Below the pieces are notes generated by a model. It made no database searches, was not told where the DNA came from, and saw nothing but the letters and a program-made list of their open reading frames with translations. A stretch of 6,021 nucleotides of DNA from Clostridiales bacterium UBA735. GTDB taxonomy: Bacteria; Bacillota; Clostridia; Oscillospirales; Oscillospiraceae. The stretch spans positions 1,601-7,621 of the forward strand of contig DBLB01000109.1 in assembly GCA_002298695.1 (NCBI GenBank). Reading direction: 5' to 3'. Shown piece by piece: positions 1 to 5,184 of this stretch; position 1 is the stretch's first letter, and every line of letters begins with the position of its first letter. The position numbers and the translations under genes are program-made.

Positions 1-50
1 TCACCTAAATCCATCGTGTCTGTCAATTCCACCACGGGCACATTTTGGAT

Positions 51-80
51 ATTTTACCACACTGGATTTGCACTTGTCAA
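51..80 (-). promoter_or_regulatory. Leftward sigma-A promoter for a gene beyond the left edge
   Basis: On the minus strand a perfect -35 hexamer TTGACA (80 to 75) is followed, after an 18-base spacer, by TAAAAT (56 to 51), a 5/6 match to TATAAT. Transcription would start near base 44 and run out of the window. A minus-strand ATG at 14-12 opens a frame reading M-D-L-G before the edge, but no clear Shine-Dalgarno precedes it, so the start of the divergent gene is uncertain. A 7-bp inverted repeat lies mostly in the spacer. A second TTGACA (26 to 21) lies further downstream; any -10 for it would fall at or past the edge. Confidence 0.45.
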
Positions 81-85
81 TCCAG
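62..85. repeat. Inverted repeat CTGGATT / AATCCAG
   Basis: Perfect 7-bp arms at 62-68 and 79-85 are separated by 10 bases. The right arm overlaps the -35 of the leftward promoter, and the left arm sits in its spacer just upstream of the -10. No T tract follows on either strand, so it is not an intrinsic terminator. The placement would suit a repressor operator, but this is inference from symmetry and position only. Confidence 0.3.
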
Positions 86-116
86 CGGGCAGAAGAAGCT
101 GAAGGGTTTCTGAAGA

Positions 117-145
117 TTGCTTTTTCCGTCGGAACATGGTATGAT
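117..145 (+). promoter_or_regulatory. trkA promoter (extended -10)
   Basis: TTGCTT (117-122, 3/6 to TTGACA) lies exactly 17 bases before TATGAT (140-145, 5/6 to TATAAT). A TG at 137-138 gives the extended -10 form TGnTATGAT, which can compensate for a weak -35. Start of transcription is expected near base 152, leaving a leader of about 34 bases before the trkA ATG. Confidence 0.6.
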
Positions 146-149
146 ACCA
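137..149. promoter_or_regulatory. 13-base palindrome over the trkA -10
   Basis: TGGTATGATACCA is a perfect odd-length palindrome centred on base 143, and it completely contains the -10 hexamer of the trkA promoter. A protein bound here would block RNA polymerase, so it is a candidate operator. Short palindromes containing TAT/ATA arise by chance near -10 boxes, so confidence is modest. Confidence 0.3.
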
Positions 150-185
150 AATATGATTACATAATGAAATGAGGCGGGAAGTGCC

Positions 186-1571
186 ATGAAAATCGTTATC
201 GTCGGCGACGGCAAGATCGGTTCCACACTGGCCGAACAGCTCTGCCGCGAAGACCACGAAGTCACCATCATCGACCGCAATGCCGTGCCGCTGCAGCAGA
301 CGGTGGAAGACCTTGACATTCTCTGCGTCGAAGGCAACGGCGCCATGTCCGCAACGCAGCTTGAGGCCGGTGTAGACCAGGCAGATCTGCTGATCGCAGT
401 CACCGCCTCGGATGAACTGAATCTGCTCTGCTGCCTCGTTGCCAAGAAGCTCGGCGCGCAGCATACGATCGCCCGCGTGCGAAATCCCGAATACGACGAA
501 GAGCTGAACCTCATCTCCGAAGACCTCGGTCTCAGCCTGTCTGTCAACCCGGAGCTCAGCTGCGCAGCAGAAATTGCCCGCACGCTTCGCACACCGTCCG
601 CCATCAAAACCGATACGTTCGCCGGCGGGCGCATCGAAATGCTGAAATTCCAACTGCCGCCCGATTCCCAGCTTGTGGGCAAGCAGCTGATGGAGCTGCC
701 CGGTCTCATCAAAGCCAAGGTGCTGATCTGCGCGGTCGAGCGCGGCGAAAACGAGGTCTACATCCCGACCGGTACATTCCGACTTCAGGCCGGCGACCGC
801 ATTTCGTTCGTGGCCTCGTTCGGAAATGCGCAGCTGTTTTTCCGACAGGCCCGTCTGAGTGCCGGCCGTATCCGCAACGCACTGCTCGTCGGCGGAGGAC
901 GCATTGCATTCTATCTGGCACGGCAGCTGCTGGACGCAGGGCTGGGCGTAACGATCATCGAGTCCAATTACGCCCGCTGTGAGGAGCTCTCGGCCGCGCT
1001 CCCAAAAGCAACGATCCTGCACGGAGACGGCACGAACGAGGCGTTCCTCCGCGAATCCGGCATTGATCAGTGCGATGCGTTCGCCGCTCTGACCGGCATC
1101 GATGAGGAAAATGTCCTCATGGGCCTCTACGTCCGCAAAACGTGGCCGAAAATCAAGGTCGTCACCAAGATCAACCGTTATTCGTTCCAGACCATCATCG
1201 ACGCCATGGACATCGGCAGCGTCTTCAATCCGCGCTTTTCCACGTCGAATCTCATCTGCCGCTACGTCCGCTCCATGCAGAACTCCGTCGGTTCCAAAAT
1301 CGAGACGCTCTACAAGCTTGTCGGCGGCAAGGCCGAGGCGCTGGAGTTCCGCGTTACGCAGCCGTCCGAGGTCTGCGGCATCCCGCTCCTGAAGCTGCAG
1401 CTGCGGCCGAATCTGCTCGTCTGCTGCATCAACCGCGGCGGCCAGATCATCATCCCCAACGGTCAGGACACGATCGAACCCGGGGATACCGTCGTCGTCG
1501 TCAGTTCAAAGCCCGGCCTGCGTGAGCTGGACGACATTCTGGCAAGCCGCAGAGGACCCGCCCATGAATAA
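186..1571 (+). CDS. trkA: TrkA, NAD-binding regulatory subunit of Trk potassium uptake
   Basis: 461 residues, the usual length of a full two-lobed TrkA. It is a cytosolic protein that binds NAD(H)/ATP and gates the TrkH K+ translocator at the inner face of the membrane. The first Rossmann (RCK_N) lobe spans about 1-117, with the dinucleotide motif G7-D-G9-K-I-G12 and the acidic residue D30 ending the second strand. A first RCK_C lobe covers about 145-222. A second Rossmann lobe covers about 230-350, with G236-G-G-R-I-A241 and acidic E259, and a second RCK_C lobe about 375-455. Both nucleotide sites therefore look intact. The ATG at 186 is chosen because the Rossmann fold begins at once (MKIVIVGDGKIG) and a modest GAGGCGGGA purine stretch (171-179) lies upstream. 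It has its own promoter, and its last codons overlap trkH, indicating one operon. Family assignment is firm; the exact nucleotide preference cannot be read from sequence. Confidence 0.96.
   Translation: MKIVIVGDGKIGSTLAEQLCREDHEVTIIDRNAVPLQQTVEDLDILCVEGNGAMSATQLEAGVDQADLLIAVTASDELNLLCCLVAKKLGAQHTIARVRNPEYDEELNLISEDLGLSLSVNPELSCAAEIARTLRTPSAIKTDTFAGGRIEMLKFQLPPDSQLVGKQLMELPGLIKAKVLICAVERGENEVYIPTGTFRLQAGDRISFVASFGNAQLFFRQARLSAGRIRNALLVGGGRIAFYLARQLLDAGLGVTIIESNYARCEELSAALPKATILHGDGTNEAFLRESGIDQCDAFAALTGIDEENVLMGLYVRKTWPKIKVVTKINRYSFQTIIDAMDIGSVFNPRFSTSNLICRYVRSMQNSVGSKIETLYKLVGGKAEALEFRVTQPSEVCGIPLLKLQLRPNLLVCCINRGGQIIIPNGQDTIEPGDTVVVVSSKPGLRELDDILASRRGPAHE
1551..1556 (+). promoter_or_regulatory. 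Ribosome binding site deciding the trkH start
   Basis: AGAGGA lies inside the end of trkA, 7 bases before the ATG at 1564. It supports 1564 rather than the in-frame GTG at 1522, which would add 14 hydrophilic residues that merely retranslate the end of trkA in another frame. Confidence 0.55.
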
Positions 1572-3006
1572 ACGCATGATTGCCTGGCTGCTCGGCGCGC
1601 TCCTCATCGTGGAGGCGGCGCTGATGCTGCTGCCGCTGGTAACAGCGCTGCTCTACCGTGAGCGGACTGGCTTCTTTTTTCTCTATACCATCCTTGCTGC
1701 AGCGGCCGTCGGCAGCCTGACGATGCTGCTCTCCCGCCCGAAAAACAAGACGATCTACGCCAAAGATGGGCTTCTGACCGTCGCGTTGTGCTGGATCCTG
1801 CTGTCGCTGGTCGGCGCGCTGCCATTCACGCTCTCGGGCGAGATTCCCTCCTATCTTGACGCCGTATTCGAAATGATCTCCGGCTTTACCACGACCGGCT
1901 CGTCCATTCTGCCGGATGTCGAAGCGCTCAGCCGCTGCATGCTCTTCTGGCGCAGCTTTTCGCACTGGATCGGCGGCATGGGCATTCTGGTGTTCATGAT
2001 GGCCATCCTCCGCCTCGAGGGCGGACAGGGCATACATTTGCTCCGCGCCGAAAGTCCGGGGCCGGCTGTGGCAAAAATGGTGCCGCGGATGGTCGATTCC
2101 TCGAAAATCCTCTATACGATCTACCTCGCGCTGACCGTCATCCAGATTGTGTTCTACCTCGCCGGCGGGATGCCGGTGTTTGATGCGCTCTGCAATACGT
2201 TCGGAACTGCGGGCACCGGCGGCCTCGCCATCAAACGAGATTCCTTCCTCAGCTACAGCTATTATCACCAGACGGTCACAACAGTATTTATGGCGCTGTT
2301 CGGTGTGAACTTCTCGATCTACTTTTTCCTGCTCCGGAAAAAGTTTGATCTGGTCTGGAAAAACACGGAGCTGTGCTGGTATCTCGGCCTCATTGCCGTC
2401 TCCATTGCGGCCATCACCTGCAACACGCGCGGGTATTATCCGCGCCTCTATGACGCGTTCCATCACGCAGCTTTTGCTGTCAGCTCCATTATTACGACAA
2501 CCGGCTATGGAACCGTGGATTTCAACCTCTGGCCGGAGTTTTCGCGCGTCATTCTGGTGCTTCTGATGATGATCGGCGCATGCGCTGGGTCGACCGGCGG
2601 CGGTCTCAAGGTCTCCCGCCTTGTCATTTTGCTCCGGGCAGCCAAGGTAGAAATTCACCGGCTGCTGCATCCGCATACCGTCAAGGTCGTGCAGATGGAC
2701 GGAAAGCCCATTTCGCGTGAGAGCATCCGGTCGGTCAGCACCTATCTCATCCTCTATGTTTTCCTCGTGCTGGCCTCGGTGCTGCTCGTCTCGCTGGACA
2801 ACTTTGACGGCAGCACCACCGTCACTGCCGTCCTTGCCACGTTCAACAACATCGGCCCCGGCCTCGGCATGGTCGGCCCGACGGGCAGCTATGCAGGCTT
2901 CTCCGCATTATCGAAGATCGTGCTCTGCCTCGACATGCTGTTCGGCAGGCTGGAGCTCTACCCGATGCTCGTTCTCTTCTTCCCCAGTACCTGGAATAGA
3001 AAATAA
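1564..3006 (+). CDS. trkH: TrkH/TrkG-family potassium translocating subunit
   Basis: 480 residues from the ATG at 1564, a normal length for TrkH. It is a polytopic membrane protein that carries K+ inward, built of four pseudo-repeats of helix, pore loop, helix. The four filter loops are visible: S106-G-F-T-T-T-G112 in repeat 1, A-G-T-G-G around 216-220 in repeat 2, T311-T-T-G-Y-G in repeat 3, and N429-I-G-P-G in repeat 4. The conserved glycine-rich intramembrane segment G-A-C-A-G-S-T-G-G-G-L-K (337-349), which acts as a gate in this family, is present, followed by a basic stretch. The first helix starts at once (residues 6-30). The ATG overlaps the trkA stop by 8 bases (1564-1571), so translation is probably coupled. 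The C terminus (LFFPSTWNRK) matches the usual family ending. Na+ rather than H+ coupling, or a simple channel mode, cannot be decided. Confidence 0.96.
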   Translation: MNKRMIAWLLGALLIVEAALMLLPLVTALLYRERTGFFFLYTILAAAAVGSLTMLLSRPKNKTIYAKDGLLTVALCWILLSLVGALPFTLSGEIPSYLDAVFEMISGFTTTGSSILPDVEALSRCMLFWRSFSHWIGGMGILVFMMAILRLEGGQGIHLLRAESPGPAVAKMVPRMVDSSKILYTIYLALTVIQIVFYLAGGMPVFDALCNTFGTAGTGGLAIKRDSFLSYSYYHQTVTTVFMALFGVNFSIYFFLLRKKFDLVWKNTELCWYLGLIAVSIAAITCNTRGYYPRLYDAFHHAAFAVSSIITTTGYGTVDFNLWPEFSRVILVLLMMIGACAGSTGGGLKVSRLVILLRAAKVEIHRLLHPHTVKVVQMDGKPISRESIRSVSTYLILYVFLVLASVLLVSLDNFDGSTTVTAVLATFNNIGPGLGMVGPTGSYAGFSALSKIVLCLDMLFGRLELYPMLVLFFPSTWNRK

Positions 3007-3017
3007 GCCCCGCCCGG

Positions 3018-3033
3018 CAGACAGCATCGTCTG
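3018..3033. repeat. Small inverted repeat after trkH
   Basis: CAGAC (3018-3022) and GTCTG (3029-3033) form a 5-bp stem with a 6-base loop 12 bases after the trkH stop. An alternative pairing GACAG/CTGTC is also possible. No T tract follows, so it is not called a terminator. It might protect the 3' end of the message or be chance. Confidence 0.2.
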
Positions 3034-3083
3034 TCCCTGTGGGTATGCGCGGAGTACATCCTGTCATTTGAATCAGATCATAC

Positions 3084-3126
3084 AAAAACTGTGCCGCCCG
3101 CCGGAATGCTCCGGCGGGCGGCTTTT
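3084..3126. terminator. Strong intrinsic terminator between convergent genes
   Basis: A perfect 13-bp stem (3093-3105 with 3110-3122), almost all G/C, encloses the 4-base loop ATGC. TTTT (3123-3126) follows on the plus strand, ending the trkAH transcript. On the minus strand the same hairpin is followed, after ACAG, by TTTTT (3088 to 3084), so it can also end the VanW transcript coming from the right. It sits 86 bases after the trkH stop and 43 bases beyond the VanW gene's stop, as expected for a shared bidirectional terminator. Confidence 0.85.
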
Positions 3127-3168
3127 CGTGCAGCGATATTCGATTTTCAGGAATGGAACGCGCCGCGC

Positions 3169-5049
3169 TCAGTCCCACCAGGTGCCGAAGGGATCCTGAT
3201 CGTCGCCGGTATTGCCGGTGTTTCCGGTGTCACCGGTATTGCCGGAGTCCGGATCGGTCGGATCGGTGTTGCCATTCGGGTCTTCCGGAACGTCTGGTTC
3301 ATCGGGTTCGGGCTCAACGTAGGGCGTGACCTCGTAGGAGATGTTGCGGTAGTTGTAGACGTCCGTGTGCAGCTTCTCTTCCTTCAGCACCGTGCCGTCG
3401 GCCTTTACATATTTGCGGTATGCCTCGACGGTGTAGCCGGTGTAGGCGCCGTTGACGCGCTTGCCGAGGACATATTTGTTGCCCTGTGCGTCGACGGCGA
3501 TGTCGATGGCGTTGCCGTTGGCATCCACACCGCCGCCCTTGACGATGGTGATCTCGGTCTTCTGGTCTTCGGTCTTGCCGGCCTCTTCGATGACCGTCTT
3601 ATACGCCTTGGTGTTGATGGTCTTGTGGCTCAGCTCGATATGGTCCCAGTCGCGTTCCGGGGTCGTACCCATGAGCTTGACGTGGACATAGCCGCCGGAG
3701 ACGGAGGCATCGATGCGCATGGGCATGCCGGTGTTGTTCTTGAACTTGAAATCCTGTGATCCCCAGTAGACCGTGGCATCCATGCCGGCCTCAACGTAAG
3801 TGACGAGATACATGTGCGGCGCGCGGACGGTGACGTCCAGATCGCCAAGCAGGCAGGCCGTATAGATGGTCGAGGCCACCTGGCAGATGCCGCCGCCTTC
3901 AGATTCCTCGCTCTTGCCGCCGGAGGCGTAAACGATCGCGGGTTTATAGCCTTTTTCCTTCGTGCGTTCGCCGACAACGCCGTTGAACGAGAACTCCTCG
4001 CCGGGGTTCAGGATCGTGCCGTTGATGGCCTTGCAGGCCAGCTCAAGGTTGGTGGTACGGTTGGAATCTGACGTATGCGGAGAATCGCACTGGCCGAGGA
4101 TGTCGGAAAAATACTTGGCCTCAAGGGATTTGAGCGTGACCTCGGGTTCGCGGTCCTCCATCTGGATGGTGATGACCTCGCCGGGGTCGGCCATGGCGAT
4201 CTGCTGCGTATAGTAGGCGAGGTCGAAGCCGTAGCCGACCTGCTCAGGGACAAGCTTTTTGGCCTCCTCGTCGTAATAGGCGTCGACGGTGTCGGTGCAG
4301 TACTTGTCATAATAGGTCTGCAGATCGACCGGGTCGCAGGGCGTCGTCTCGTAGTCGAAGCTGAGATCGGAGAAGTTGCCCGTGGTGAAGCGCTGGATGA
4401 CCGCGTCATAGAGCGCGTCGGCGTCAAGATGGATGGCCGGGGAACCAGTCGTGACGGTGATCGTGCCCGCCTCCTCGTCCACCTTGACGATGGGGTCGAT
4501 GCGCTCGGATTCGACGTCGCGCGCGGTCTGGTCGATGAGCGAACGGATGTACTCGGTGTCGAGGTTCAGGCTGGATTCCAGATCGACGTTATATTCGTTG
4601 TGCTTCGCGCGGTTGTAGGTGACGAGCGCAGTGATGGGGCCGCCGCTGCGGCCATACTGCATGGCCTGGTCGATGGCCTCGTCGGCATTCAGCGCGACCT
4701 GACTGACTTCCGGCGTGAAGGACAGCGAACGGTCCGGCAGCACGACGGTCAGCGTATCGGCGGAGGTATGCTGGTCGACGGCCTCCTGCACGGCGTTGAT
4801 GGCGGCGTCGCGCTTCAGCCCGCCGACGTTGATGCCCGCGACATAGACGTTCGGGTAAATGGTGTCCTGTCCTTTCAGGATCATGCCGTAGGCGCAGACG
4901 CAGAGCACAGCTACCAATACAACACAGCCGAGAATGATGCCGATCTTTTTGCCGCCGCCGGACTGCTTCGGGGCGGAGCCGCCGGTGTGCTTCTGCGCGG
5001 CGGTCGGCTTGCGGGAAGGCTTTTGCGCCTCAAATTTTCCTCGTTTCAA
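3169..5049 (-). CDS. VanW-family membrane-anchored, cell-envelope protein
   Basis: 626 residues. A basic, Ser/Gly-rich cytosolic N terminus (1-35) precedes one membrane helix (about 35-57), so the rest should lie outside the cell. N-V-Y-V-A-G-I-N-V-G-G-L (67-78) is the typical entry to this family. Two PG_binding_4-like segments follow (about 78-190 and 200-310; boundaries approximate). The VanW domain covers about 315-445, with its hallmarks N-L-x-L-A-C (334-339), L-N-P-G-E-E-F-S-F-N (347-356), G-G-G-I-C-Q (385-390) and D-A-T-V (424-427). A beta-rich segment (470-575) leads to a 50-residue acidic tail without Lys or Arg. VanW's biochemical function is unknown; the architecture suggests contact with peptidoglycan. 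It resembles Bacillus YoaR-type proteins rather than a resistance gene, as no other van genes are near. The start is a TTG with a strong ribosome binding site; no ATG fits. Confidence 0.9.
   Translation of the reverse strand: MKRGKFEAQKPSRKPTAAQKHTGGSAPKQSGGGKKIGIILGCVVLVAVLCVCAYGMILKGQDTIYPNVYVAGINVGGLKRDAAINAVQEAVDQHTSADTLTVVLPDRSLSFTPEVSQVALNADEAIDQAMQYGRSGGPITALVTYNRAKHNEYNVDLESSLNLDTEYIRSLIDQTARDVESERIDPIVKVDEEAGTITVTTGSPAIHLDADALYDAVIQRFTTGNFSDLSFDYETTPCDPVDLQTYYDKYCTDTVDAYYDEEAKKLVPEQVGYGFDLAYYTQQIAMADPGEVITIQMEDREPEVTLKSLEAKYFSDILGQCDSPHTSDSNRTTNLELACKAINGTILNPGEEFSFNGVVGERTKEKGYKPAIVYASGGKSEESEGGGICQVASTIYTACLLGDLDVTVRAPHMYLVTYVEAGMDATVYWGSQDFKFKNNTGMPMRIDASVSGGYVHVKLMGTTPERDWDHIELSHKTINTKAYKTVIEEAGKTEDQKTEITIVKGGGVDANGNAIDIAVDAQGNKYVLGKRVNGAYTGYTVEAYRKYVKADGTVLKEEKLHTDVYNYRNISYEVTPYVEPEPDEPDVPEDPNGNTDPTDPDSGNTGDTGNTGNTGDDQDPFGTWWD
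3199..3243 (-). repeat. Gly-Asn/Asp-Thr tripeptide repeat in the VanW tail
   Basis: Residues 603-617 read as five G-(N/D)-x units: GNT, GDT, GNT, GNT, GDD. At the DNA level the 9-base units are GGCAATACC, GGTGACACC, GGAAACACC, GGCAATACC and GGCGACGAT. Units 1 and 4 are identical, while the others differ partly by synonymous changes. This argues for an older repeat kept at protein level rather than a fresh slippage product. Confidence 0.75.
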
Positions 5050-5057
5050 ATGAGATC

Positions 5058-5063
5058 CCTCCT
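5058..5063 (-). promoter_or_regulatory. Consensus ribosome binding site for the VanW gene
   Basis: Minus-strand AGGAGG (5063 to 5058) lies 8 bases before the TTG at 5049-5047. This is what identifies the TTG as the start: no in-frame ATG is nearby and the coding character begins with the basic N terminus M-K-R-G-K. Confidence 0.85.
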
Positions 5064-5073
5064 ATTCGGAACA

Positions 5074-5087
5074 CGGCGAGATCGCCG
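5074..5087 (-). other. Leader hairpin upstream of the VanW gene
   Basis: CGGCGA (5074-5079) and TCGCCG (5082-5087) are inverted copies around two bases; a realistic fold is a 5-bp GC stem with the loop ATCT. It lies in the untranslated leader 10 bases upstream of the ribosome binding site. It lacks a following T tract on the minus strand, so it is not a terminator. A role in message stability is possible but not shown. Confidence 0.3.
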
Positions 5088-5111
5088 AAAAACTCGATTA
5101 TAGTTACCCAC

Positions 5112-5140
5112 ATTATAGCGGAGCGGCCTGGCTTTTGCAA
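5112..5140 (-). promoter_or_regulatory. Promoter of the VanW gene
   Basis: TTGCAA (5140 to 5135, 4/6 to TTGACA), a 17-base spacer and a perfect TATAAT (5117 to 5112) form a strong sigma-A promoter on the minus strand. The transcript would begin near 5105, giving a leader of about 55 bases. A second perfect TATAAT lies 15 bases further on (5102 to 5097) but has no matching -35 at proper spacing. Confidence 0.75.
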
Positions 5141-5143
5141 TGG

Positions 5144-5154
5144 TGATCTGATCA
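5144..5154. repeat. Palindrome TGATCTGATCA upstream of the VanW promoter
   Basis: Perfect 5-bp arms TGATC and GATCA flank one base, centred on 5149, just upstream of the -35 at 5135-5140. This position suits an activator or an accessory operator, but the element is short and may be chance. Confidence 0.2.
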
Positions 5155-5184
5155 GGAAAGTGTGTCGGAATTCTGAATTTTCCA

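Noticed and set aside
2..172. A 56-residue plus-strand open frame reaching from the left edge to a TGA at 170-172
   Set aside because: It runs through both proposed promoters, has no recognisable family features, and could be a chance open frame. A gene tail entering from the left cannot be fully excluded.
169..189. A six-codon upstream frame (M-R-R-E-V-P) whose TGA overlaps the trkA ATG
   Set aside because: No ribosome binding site precedes it and it is short enough to be chance; not supported as a leader peptide.
54..1022. A 322-codon open frame on the minus strand opposite trkA
   Set aside because: It lies antisense to a clear trkA, its sequence matches no family I recognise, and GC-rich third positions keep antisense frames open by chance.
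1501..2676. A 391-codon open frame on the minus strand opposite trkH
   Set aside because: Antisense shadow of a clear TrkH; the translation is rich in R, H, Q, E and D, as expected when hydrophobic membrane codons are read backwards.
3169..5049. Glycopeptide (vancomycin) resistance gene
   Set aside because: VanW domains occur widely in wall proteins unrelated to resistance; no vanR, vanS, vanH, ligase or vanX gene is visible, and the two PG_binding_4-like segments and tail fit a YoaR-type protein.
4075..5103. A 342-codon plus-strand frame (and 3091-3759) opposite the VanW gene
   Set aside because: Shadows of the VanW gene, with repetitive V/G/D/L composition; no ribosome binding site or promoter, and the 3091-3759 frame would begin inside the terminator hairpin.
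5169..5179. Palindrome AATTC-T-GAATT just after the mfd stop, considered as a terminator
   Set aside because: The stem is short and AT-rich with no T tract after it in the mfd direction.
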